Of a DNA stretch of 64,000 bases, positions 10,804 to 22,500 are shown piece by piece. The notes below the pieces were generated by a model that worked only from the letters and a program-made list of their open reading frames with translations, ran no database searches and was not told where the DNA came from. Made by a program: the position numbers and the translations under genes. Positions within the stretch are counted from its first letter, which is position 1. Each line of letters begins with the position of its first letter. Source of the DNA: Lumbricus rubellus (lineage: Eukaryota > Annelida > Clitellata > Crassiclitellata > Lumbricidae); NCBI GenBank assembly GCA_945859605.1, contig OX243816.1, positions 36,794,676 to 36,858,675 of the forward strand, read 5' to 3'.

Positions 10804-11095
10804 CATAGGTGCAATCACGTCCTAAAAGTTGGGGGGAACCATAATGAATCACGTCCTAAAAGTTGGACCATAATAATAAAGTTAGGGGACCACTCAGTAT
10901 GAGAATTGTGGAAAAATAACTGGGGGGTTGGCCTATGATAAACTTGAAATTGGGGTATAAAACACATACTTTAACATGGGGCTCTAAGAAAGACTGGGGG
11001 GTTGAACCCCCCAACCCCCCGGCAATTCTCACCCTGGGACCACTCAAAAGTTGGGGGACGTGTCCCGTGGGTCCCATAGGGTGGTTACGCCTATG
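10804..11095. mobile_element. hAT-type MITE (292 bp)
   Basis: Perfect 8-bp duplication CTATCAGT (10796-10803 and 11096-11103). Ends are CATAGGTGCAATCACG on the left and the complement of CATAGGCGTAACCAC on the right. G- and C-rich subterminal runs resemble those of the 900-bp element upstream. No coding capacity. Confidence 0.88.
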
Positions 11096-11103
11096 CTATC
11101 AGT

Positions 11104-13306
11104 CTGCACTCACTTCATCCTGTAGGTCTTGTTTCTCTTTCTTTCTGTCACTTCTGTTTCTTTGTCGTTCTCTATTTCCGGTATGTACCTCAATGGTTGT
11201 CTTCTGTGCAGTGTGCATTTGTCTCCTTCTATGTCTGCCTGAACCTACCAGTCTGTCCAAGACTCTAAGTGAAACCTCGAATAAATAAATAATGTTCTCG
11301 TAAAATGAAAGAACACGAAACATTAGCCATGCCAACAGTTATGATAAATATTATACACAGTAACATGTGACAAGTGTCACATTAAATGCAGACACACACG
11401 CACATGCAACACAAAACACACAAGTTCAGCGAAATGTGAAAGAGTCGCATCTCATACAACATTTCATCGCACGCATTGCCTCATCCATCCCTCCCTCTTA
11501 CCTTCCTTACCTCTCCCCTTACTTCCCTATCTCCCTCCCTCCTCTGTCTTGCTCTCTTCTTCTCTTTCCTTTCCTTTCATACTTTGTTCACAGTCACACA
11601 AATTGGGCCCAAATCACGAGGCCCACGTTGTGCCATGGGTAACGAGCTCAGTTTTCAGTGTAGGCCCAACTGCGACTGCTCTCTCTCTCCCTCCCTCCCT
11701 CCCTACTTTCTTCCCTCCCTCCAGCTCAGAACAAGGCACAAAAAACTTCAACTCACTTCTGGCGGCGACCTATAACCTCTTATCAACACAAAAGGGCGTA
11801 GCGTAATACACCAATTAATTATATAGCGCAACAACAGAGATGAGACTGCAGCTGCATAGAAGCTGCATAGCTATGTCTGCTCAGAAAACAGTATTACAAC
11901 AAATGTTTATTTGTCTAGTTTACATGTCTAAGGATCATAATACTTCTACAATTGTACATAATACTTCTACAATTATTGTATTACTGCTATTTTAGAACGC
12001 GCTATAATAATTGCAAGCACTTGGCATGGCTCCCAAAAAGCATCATAAAAGAGGTTCTGGTATTGGCTAGACATTTGGTGTTGCTACAAGAGAGCAGTCC
12101 TGGTAGAAATTTGATCAATAACTTCCATAACACTATCATTGCACAGTGCACACCGTTACAAGGGCTTTTAACAAGCTCAACAAAGACAGGATATAATTAC
12201 CATAAGTATACCTAACTAGGAAATCGTTTTTGACGAGAATGCTCTATCATATTTGAATGTAATACCATATAAACCAAAGTGCAGCATAAATTGTTGGTCA
12301 TTAAAATAACACAATTATTATTTTAAAGAAAAATTTAGATTGGATTTTGGACCTAGGATTTTCTGCTATTTGAAAACATTTTGACATTGATTGGATATAG
12401 AAATCATGTACGTTTGTTTATTATACAATGTCTGTACACCAAAATGCAGATAGCAATTGGTATATTAAAGAATATTCTTATCTTATCTTATATCTGTAAC
12501 CTGTAATCAACTTCAATGTCACAATAACCTGGAGAGATGTGAAATGAGGAAGAGTGGGAATTAATCTTCCATCTAGTTGGCAAACTGTCAAGTACTATAA
12601 GCTTATATATTATTACTTGCCCACTTTGCCCAGGTTGAAAAAACCCAGCTGCCAATGCATTAATTAGCAACACCAGTCCACTTATAAAGACACAACATTA
12701 TCCAGTTAACAAATCAAAGAACACACACACACATCACAACATTTCATATAATAATAGCACCTTTAAAAAACTTTGAGTGACAGTCACAAGAGCAATCAAC
12801 AACAGACATCAGCAACCAGCTTCTCAGCCACCAAACCTTCATATCCAAATTCATCGTTAACAATCGCAATTATTCTCCAGTACACTAACAAAGTGTTCTA
12901 AGTGATTAGAATAAACTATAGAACAAACAGAGAGACCTAATATATTAACAATAAACTAGTAGTACATCTGCCTCTATGCCTTGGATAAGTTAGAACACAA
13001 GAAGCTGAGCTACAAGCACACACACACAAAACCAACGGATGCAATTTAAAAAGGAAACTTCAAAAATGGTTCTGATCATCACCCAATGAAGTTAGCTTTT
13101 CTCCAATTTTTAATTTCAAACAAGGAACACCAAGTCCATCTCCATTCAAGTTGCTCAACGCAAATCTTTCACATACTGACAATCTCATTTCGTCATGCAT
13201 TTCCTCAGACTGGTTCCAACTAACCCAATGTGCTCCTCATCAATTTTACTCCCACACCTTGTAACTCTTTACACAATGGTTCGAAATTTCTTCTTCTTTA
13301 GGTTCT
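11104..13306. other. No supported gene
   Basis: AT-rich. Includes a pyrimidine-rich patch (about 11480-11720) and a GCGC repeat tail near 11821. No exon with splice sites and coding bias is evident. Confidence 0.5.
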
Positions 13307-13525
13307 CTACCAAGTGGCAGGTCCAAACGTCCAATATCTCCATCTTTCACGCTGTTGTGCCATGTCTTTAAGTTCTCTGTAACCCTCCTTCATCATGCCG
13401 TCCAGCAATTTTTGTCTGGGTCTTCCTTTGCACCTCTTGCCCTTCTGGTTCAAAACATCTCCCATTAAAGTTACAATTTCCCATACATTCTTCCCATGCA
13501 CTGTTCTTCCCCACACCGCTGCCAA
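13307..13525 (-). pseudogene. LINE reverse-transcriptase C-terminal relic
   Basis: A minus-strand frame of 72 codons reads GKNVWEIVTLMGDVLNQKGK, then KGRPRQKLLDGMMKEGYREL and ends near AQQRERWRYW. A GRPR...W/L.D...LK..A..RERW ending is the usual C-terminus of non-LTR retrotransposon ORF2 proteins (L1/RTE-like style). No upstream RT domain remains in frame, so this is a 5'-truncated dead copy. Confidence 0.65.
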
Positions 13526-15963
13526 ATTAAAAAAACTGCACCCTTGTCATAAATGCTGAAAACTGGTCAACGATTCTGCGGCCAGAAAAAGAAAGCATTT
13601 TAAACCGCAACAATAAGCAAAAGTGTTTAAACTCTCTCGAACAAGAAAGCAGAACACAGAACAAAGAGGTCATAAACATTACATCATTTCAATCTCTCCT
13701 CACTCAAATAAGAACAGTACACAGGAGCTTATATTTACGTCACATCAGCAGTCAACTTTTTACAGCATGGATTTTATTACTGTAATCAGTGACCGGCTGT
13801 CCATTTCTCCAGTAGATTAGAGCACACAACAATAACCAATTTACCGACTTGCGGCGATAGCGTTGTCCTTCGTTCGCACCATTTCGTTTTATATCAAGCA
13901 CAAATAAATACATGCTAATAATTACGGTCATTATATCTTCATTATATTGGATATAATTAATACATTAGTAACGATCAATGTCTCAATTCATATGACATCA
14001 ACAAGATCTAAGAACTAACTAACAATCAGTAGCACTAGGTAATTGCAAGTGATGGACCTGTCCTGCTTGCTATGTTTTCAGCCCATTCAAAATGTTAGTG
14101 TGGGTTTGAACCCACAGCATCTGAGTCACAAGGCAAAGAGTTCAATCAATCAACAATGATCTCTTTCTGATCCATCAATCAACTGCACCAAGCATCAGCA
14201 CAACCAGTTGATTGATGGGAAATAAATCCAATCAAATTAAACTTGCTGACCCAACGTAACTTGACCCGGTTTCTCTGACCAATCAGATTTCAGCCAGGCC
14301 TTGGCAACAGATTCTGAGTTTTCACTAAAAGCATTTGATGCGTTACGTGATATGATAACAGCACTAGAAAGTCACTAGATTAGATTAGATTAGATATACA
14401 CCAATCCAGCAACAATCGCAACAAATCTTATCACACAAATACAAAAAACACAAACAAACTCCTAAAAGTCTACTTGATAGTTTCTGTCTCATTTAATCAT
14501 AAATACAAACAAGATTATAAAAACGAGTCGTAGTATCGTACGATAATAAGGATTAATGTTGATAAGACATACTACAAAGCAGTTGTGAGAATAGCATGTT
14601 AAAAGATTAGCAAAACAATCGGTGTCCTTGTTAGGGGATTTCCTTCACACGGCATGGCGGCAGTTAAATTAAAATGTTCACTGCTAAATTAAAATGTGTA
14701 TTTATTGGTGGCGGTTAAATTAAAATGTTCACTGTTAAATTAAAATGTGTTGTCACTGGTCGATTAATTAAAAATGTTTGTGGTTAAATTAAAATGTTCA
14801 CGCTGCTTGTCGCGAGAGAATTAAAATGCCGGTGAGAACTAAACTTCGGTCTTTGTAGAAGGTTGTAAGTCTGCTTCTCAGAAAATCTCATAGTTTGACA
14901 TGCAGGTAAGGACATTGCAGACATTTAACCCTATAATAGTTGAACCCATTACTGACCAAAGTGTAGTAAATGGTCTGGGAAATCCTATACCCTCGGTCGG
15001 TAAAGGGCTAAGAACTACCTCTCTAGCAACAAAGCAGACCCACCGCAGAAAATTATGTAGCAGCAGACAAAGCGCTGCGCAGCTGAGACAACCACGAAAT
15101 AAATACGATGGCAGCAGAGAAGATAAACAATTACTGACCTTGAGCTGAGCAGAATATCTCTGCCAGCAAACACAGCATCAACTAAAACACACACTAGTCT
15201 CTCTCATATACTAGAAGACTTGCCACATGTTGCAATCGTGAATCTGACTTGCAACACGAGATGCAACATTCAAAAAATGGAATCAAAACAAAATGCAAAC
15301 TAGTATCGTCGGCTGAACTAAATCGAGTTTATTGATAAGAAACAAATTCACAAACTGCTCAGAAGATATTTATTTATTTATGCACAGTTTCAATTCTGTT
15401 GCTCATTTACACAAACATTTTAATCCTTTAACAATGGGATTATTTTAACTTTATTTTAAATATTACTTCTGTGGTACACACTCATCTTTAATGCATGCAA
15501 GAAAAAGGAAATTTCAAAATCAATGGCACATAATTTAACAAATTTCACTTGACATTATATTATATTAAACACGACATGCTTTAGCAACCTGCCATAGTGA
15601 TTTAATTTGACCCCACACTCACTTTTAGCATACCGTAATACTGCTTTAATATTCAAATCCCTGAGACCTTTCAAAATCGATTAATTTTAAAAACAATCTC
15701 CTTTACACAAGAAAAACCATAAATTAATAGAGCAAAACTGTTTGGCAGTTGGTGACATAAAAACATGATTAGAGGAGCACAATTTCAAAACTCATTCAGC
15801 TCAATGCTTATAAACTAGACTGAGTGAGTTTGGGACTTGTGCTCCTCCATTACAAGCAACAATTGATGTCTCTCCCTCTCCACTCAATGTTGAGCTGGAA
15901 TTGTTGCATTTCAATGAAACCCAAACTGCATTATTGACACAGTCGTCTGAACACAGCAGCCAT
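13526..15963. other. No supported gene; likely includes the ILK 3' UTR
   Basis: Low-complexity AT-rich DNA. A GTTAAATTAAAATGTTCAC-type degenerate repeat covers about 14650-14830. A loose TTAACCCT...AAAGGGCTAA inverted pair spans about 14925-15010. On the minus strand AATAAA-type signals occur near 15331-15336 and 15361-15376, about 1 kb past the ILK stop, so the ILK transcript may end near 15.3 kb. B-box-like GGGTTCAAACCC near 14101 hints at an old SINE. Confidence 0.45.
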
Positions 15964-16039
15964 TTAACCCTTTAACGACCAGCCACATATGATTTCAATG
16001 CATTTTAGTACTAGTACATGCTGGTCATTAAAGGGTTAA
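15964..16039. repeat. TTAA-flanked hairpin (piggyBac-like)
   Basis: TTAACCCTTTAACGACCAGC at the left pairs with GCTGGTCATTAAAGGGTTAA at the right. Outer TTAA is intact on both sides. It lies in the probable ILK 3' UTR. Confidence 0.7.
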
Positions 16040-16047
16040 ATATGGAT

Positions 16048-16123
16048 TTAACCCTTTGAACCCGGCTGACCGCTTTAGCGGGACGTATCCATAGTTACGG
16101 GTGCTCAGGGTTCAAAGGGTTAA
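16048..16123. repeat. TTAA-flanked hairpin (piggyBac-like)
   Basis: TTAACCCTTTGAACCC pairs with GGGTTCAAAGGGTTAA. It is a neighbour of the hairpin ending at 16039, with a different loop, so not a simple tandem copy. Probable ILK 3' UTR. Confidence 0.72.
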
Positions 16124-16387
16124 TCATGAAATCGTGAAGATAACAACACCATTCGACGACGACGACGCACTAAAGCCGATTTAAGATACACAATTGTATT
16201 TCTAAGCCTAAGTTCCGATAATAACATGCAGACTCTAGCCGACGTAAACAACCTCCACTTGAAGACGGTGGAGAGCGAAATCAAAATGCAACAAAAACAA
16301 CAAGGCCTCTGTGCAGACAACGATCGATCGTGGCCATCGATGCAACGATCGATGCAACGATCGAAGCAACGATCGAATAATTAATCC

Positions 16388-16540
16388 CTATCCGGTTGAC
16401 TTCATCTTTTCAAGGATCGGTATGATCATGTCGAACCGAGGTCGCTTGGCTGCCTCCTCGTTCATGCAGATCTTGACGAGACGCGACATGTGCTGAGACG
16501 TTCCTGGTGGGATCTTAACTCTCAATCCTTCCGTAGCAAC
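16388..16540 (-). CDS. ILK exon 12 with stop
   Basis: Residues 401-450 with [32 protein letters not shown] and [10 protein letters not shown], then TAG at 16390-16388. Acceptor CATCAG. Confidence 0.95.
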   Translation of the reverse strand, partial: VATEGLRVKIPPGTSQHMSRLVKICMNEEAAKRPRFDMIIPILEKMKSTG

Positions 16541-19500
16541 CTGATGTAACACCAAACAGATGCAGATTATATAATATGAAGTACAGGGTGGCTCAATAAA
16601 AAATACCCCACCAGTAAAAATGCAATATCTCCGCAACCAATCGAGATTATTCTATGAAAATAGGTGGATTTGTAGAGGAAAGATTTTGCAACAATTCCTG
16701 AAAATTTCAATAATGAATTTTCATTACTTCAGACGTTACCGTTGTTTAAAAACGTTTTTCCATTTTTTCAAATTTCCGCAGGATCACGTTCCAATACATG
16801 TGATTTCTTTAAGATTTATTTGCAAGTTTCAACATGAAAATTGATGATGATGTCATGCGATCTTACTAAGAGCTGTAAAGAAGCTGTTTATGAAGCAATC
16901 TGGTAGTATTTGGTGATATTTTATATATTAAGGTCTCAATTTGTGAATCCGTACTGAACGTCATGGGCAATGTTTCTGCAGATGATAAACAAGGAACTCG
17001 GGCGTTGCGTGATCAGAGACTCGGGTAATGCAAGAGCATACCAAAATACCCAGGGAAAAGTGGAGCCTGAGCACATTGAAGGCTATCTGTAGACGTGATT
17101 ATGTACCAAAAGTCAGATGTCGAAAGACAGTGGTCGTTTGGTCTGACGGAAAAAGTGTGATGTTCACGAAATTCGCTTGGTAGTCGTAAGGGTAAAGTTT
17201 GCAAAGCACATCATGGTTTCGGCGTCAAATCTGCTGGCGTGTGTTACGGCTGCAAGGAAAGACTGCACTTCATCCCATTCAGTAAGCTAAATGTCAAACG
17301 TATCGTTGAACTCTGTTACCCAGGCTCATTGAACACTGAAGGTATGTTCAAACATCTGGTTTTATTTTCCAGCAGGACGGTGCGACTGCTTGCTCGCACG
17401 GCAGGGTTGATTATGATGATGCTGTCTTATTGCCATCAACTTCGGTATATTTATTGGCACAGGTGAATGACCATCAAACTCGCCAGACCTTAACATTTTT
17501 GTTTATTACGACTGGGAAGCTATGCTGGAATGATGCAAGACATTTCATCCCATGTTGGAGAACATTGGCTAACTGAAGGAAGTCTTGCTGCTAATGTGGG
17601 ATCAGTTGCCGTAGGACTCGATCAACAAGGCCATACTGAGCTTCACAAAAATAATTTGATCTCGAGTTAAAGCAGGGAGTGGACACTCCAATCATACGTT
17701 ACGATAAACTGTAAAACGGATTTCTGCGGTCGTGGTGAAAGTGATATCATTTGACATGGAAATCTACAAGTGACGCTAACTTTTCCGCGGATATTTGAAA
17801 AAACGAAATTGAAAGTTTAAACAGCTGTGACTTTTGCAAACATGAAAATGTTAAAGTGAAACTTTCAGGGATTGTTGGAAATTCATTCCCCTACAAATTG
17901 GGAAATTTTCGCAGAAAAAGTTCAATCGGTTGCGAAGATATTGCATTTTATCCAGTGGGGTATTTTGTTTTGAGCCACCCTGTAGATACAGATGACATAA
18001 CACAAAACAAATATAGATGACATAACACTAAACAAATACAGATGATATAACACCAAACAAATTTAGATGAGATAACACTAAACAAATACAGATGACATAA
18101 CACCAAACAGATACAGATGACATAACACTAAACAAATACAGATTACTTAACACCAAGTAGATACAGATGACATAACACAAAACAATTTAGATAAGACAAC
18201 ACTATATACCGATACAGATGACAAAACATTAAACAGATACAGATGAGATAACAACTATAAGTCAATCTCTTTATAATCTCCCAGTCACTCACTTTAATCT
18301 ACCAATTATATTCCCAATGAAGTAGTCACTTCAGCAAAATCATTCAACTCTGTATCTCTTGCTTTATATCCTTTCCAAAAATATCCACCAATATTCCGTA
18401 ATATTAATAATGAAGCAACTTATTAATCAAAGCGACTCTGAGATGATCTTATAGGTGCTACACGAACAGACACAAACAGTACACACGCAATCATGCATAC
18501 ATACATGTACACAAGATCATACATATTAAAAACCCAGTAACTGAAATGCCACGAATCCACCTCTTCCTCACCTTCATTCCAACCTCCATTGGCGACATGT
18601 CTGCGAAAGGAACCTCACGTGTTGCCAACTCCCACAGCATGATCGCATAGCTCCACATGTCGGCTGCTCGCTGGTTTATGTCCGAAGGATTGCGCTGCAG
18701 AGCTGAAAAGGTCAACAGTCAATGAACAATAGAGAGACAAATCACGATCTACTCAAAGCACATCACTTCTTCACAACAGAGACCACCAGCATATAACGAA
18801 AACACGTGACTTAGAAAGTCTGACCAATCAAAACACACCACCATCATAATCATAACCTTGAATTTATATAGTGCCATATCAAGAGAAATTCATCCTGAGA
18901 TGTCGATTGACATCACCAAACCACAATAAAAGAGAATGGTTTTGAAACGCTTACGAAAAGTATGCAAAAAACATCAAGCATTTCATTACATAGACTGCTT
19001 ATGTAACTTATTTCCAGAAAGTTGGATCGACCATAGCGGATCAATCATGTTATTCCAACACTAGTATGACAGTTAAAAACTGATCCATTGCACTGTATAG
19101 GTAAAATTGATTGCACTGTAAATTTCTCATTTCCTAAATCAACTCATAGATGTACTCTGAAATTCATCTAAAATGCAATCATCCTATAAAGAAGGCTTGC
19201 TTAAATGTCACGTCTAGAATACATGCTGCTGATCATGTTATATCACGATGGTCTCCTAAGGAGGTGCATAGATGAAAAAACTGTTAGTAGGTAAGTAAAC
19301 CTTCCGGTGCAAGCCACGCTGGACTGTACTCTTTGTTCTTCTCGTGGAACGAAAAGCGATAGTCGGCCATGTTGATTCGCGCCGAAAGATCCTCCTCAAT
19401 CTGCAATTCAAATCAAATGAATTTTTGTTAAATGTCAACAATAACATGATTCTCTCATCACCTCCCTTTCATGCTCATTATATAGTCTCTTCCTTGATTC

Positions 19501-22500
19501 TGTTGTCATCTTCCGTTAAATGTGTCAAAACAACAGTAAAATAATCAAACACAGCACAACATGCCATTAGTGCTCTCCCAATTTCAAACAAGCCCACAGT
19601 CCTCTTGTCCAATTACTCTATATTATTTACCGGTATTTATTATCTGTCTTTTTCCATAACGCATGCTATCCTGTTCATTATATAGCTATCTTAGTGTCAC
19701 ACGTGATTAAGTAAGTAAGCATATATTCTTTATTAACCAACAGCGGATCACACTTTGTTTACAGACCTCTAATAAAAACAGTTAAAAGTATATAACCTAC
19801 TTACAATGATGAAAAATGCAAGAACAGGGTTGCTACATTCTTTGCATATCATGGCAATTTATATATTGTTAGGATGCTATATACTTTAAAACTGTCAGTG
19901 TTTTTATTAGATGTCTGCACAACAAAGTGTGAATAGCTATTGAGAAGATGCATAATACAGTATCACAAAGGCCATATGGAAATGGAAGTCCTGCTTTATT
20001 TCTTACCCTACAGGACAAAAAAGTCCAGGGTACAGAGCAGCTGTAACCAATCATGCATGGCTCAAGGCATGACCTCTCACTGCTCAAGGTCAGAGAACAG
20101 TTAAATCTGGTGGCCAATAGTCCTCCTACTTCAAAACGCCATTTCAAAAGAACTGCCATTCCTTCAGGGAGTGGCAGAAGACAATACAGAAGACAATACA
20201 GAAGACAATACAGAAGACAATACAGAAGACAATACAGAAGACAATACAGAAGACAATACAGAAGACAATACAGTTGGCTGTTGGCTAAAGAAACAGATGA
20301 TAAACTGTGAACTAGGTTGGAGATAAAGAGAAAATCCAGAAATACAGTCAGAATGCCAGTTTGCAAATATTTTGTATTTGAACATCCACATAGCATCACT
20401 TAAAGAGCAGAAAGAAATCAGAGTGCAAGACAAGCCTCAAATAACTGGACTTTCAATATGCACTTGATCATACGCTGTATCAGAAACACACCATCAACAT
20501 CACACAGTCTCAAGAATGTGTCTAATGGTCTCATGCAAGAGATTAAAAATTATGAACAATGATTGCTTTCAATTTGAATACAATACAATGCAATTCAATA
20601 TTGCCATGTAGACGTCTAAATTTCTGGAAGTCCATAAAACAAAACGATGGGCAGAGCAACTGTGAATGAAGTTCCTTCGCAAGGTTCCTACACATAACTG
20701 ACTCAGGCAAGGCTTGGACATGTACTCTCCACTTTATAACAAGTCAAGCGATCAAACCAATTGGCCACATTAAAACACATTTTAACTAAATGTCTATGAT
20801 ATAATCTTGCTATTTATCTTGAAAAAAACCAAATTAAGCTTTCAAACGGAAGATGACAAAGTGTTGTATGAGATGATAAAAAAACTGCAAATAGCTCAAA
20901 ACAGAAATCCTTAAAACTCTTCTTGAAAAATCGACAAACATTTTCTGCAGATCTCAAATGCAAAAGTGTCAAATACTCCTAGATTGAAAGAATTAATGAA
21001 GTAATTATGCACAAAGAGACAAGGGTTTAAAGCGGGAGATTCAGAATCATGAACAATTGTGATTGTTTTCAAGCACAAACCAATTCTAGACATCATGAAA
21101 TTATGTTAATCACGTGAAAGCATCTAATCTACAACAGTCATTCATGTGAGCACTAATCAAGCCAGACCTACAGACACATGTCAAAATTGTGTTATCGTGA
21201 ACATTGTCACAGTTCAAATAAGTCTTCACATAATTCCACTGTCAAAAACAAACTCACACAAATGTTTGCCGTATGCTTATCCCATCATTTATTCAACAGC
21301 CCTTATCATGATTAAACTCACATATCTGCCATTCACTTTTAAAACTCAGGCTAAAGAGAAATCATAAAATTTAAATTAAAAATTTAAGTTAAAACAAAAT
21401 GAATGACGTATTCTGAAATTCATCCACGAGTTTAGACAAGAGCAAATTAGAACAAAAATTTGGCCTAAAGCTGCGTCAAGAATCAAAAGTGGAACAATTT
21501 TTTAAAAAGGCGAAATCACTTAAATCATCCACAGCAAAGTGATATGTGCAAACGCTTTTAGACTTTCATCCAAAGCTGTACTTGCAGTTTGGAACAAACA
21601 AAGGTGCTCAGACTGTATAATGAGAAACAATTACCGCTTGTAATGCTGATTTCACACAAGTGTCTACAGAGACTAGATTACTACTATTTCTGACTTCTAT
21701 TCAGTTGATTGACATATGATTTCTTTATCGGGTTTAAAAAAAATTGAATTATGATTTTTCTGTATCATTTTTAAACTTGTAATTGGCTGCGGTGTGTCAG
21801 CGAGAATCTCAATAAAACGAATATATATACTATGCACTCAAATGGAAACTTCCATAAATGTTTCTAATTTCAAGCAGGAAAAAACAATCAAGCTGTCGGA
21901 TGATAATCGAATTTTGGTTATGACACACAATAACAAGCAAACGGTTTCTGACAGCTAGTTGCAAAGGTGTCTAATGGTAGGTAGTTGCTTCTGTGGAAGT
22001 CTATCAGGCAAGGAAACGCAAGCCAAGAAGTTACCCAATTTCATACCCTACTCCCAACGCCATCATGGACGTCCTGTTGATACTTGGGATCGTCGATGTT
22101 TATTTTGGCCAAATCTTCGTCGATCTATTAACGATTTGATTAAATCATGTAATCAAATCAACGACCACCTCATAAATAAACACAGATGACGAACGTCCGA
22201 GTCTGGTCACACAAGTGTCTGCAAAGACTAGACATTGATCTGCACTTATCCTATAAAATTACCTTTGAAAGTCAAAACCAGAATAAAAGTATATTAACAT
22301 TGAGCTAAATATTCTAAAGCTCACCATACTTGGGATCAATGCTCTCAAACATTGAAATCAGAATTTCAATGACAAATTCAGATTATATTTCAGCCAATGC
22401 TCTAAAAAAATTCACCACAGACCTGAGTAAAGAAAGAAAGATCACCAAAAAGAAGCCAAAAAACTGTTTTACAAATATAAAGAAACAAGAACCATTGAAA

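Noticed and set aside
19869..20399. 176-codon frame with LYCLLYCLL repeats
   Set aside because: Produced by the 12-bp tandem repeat.
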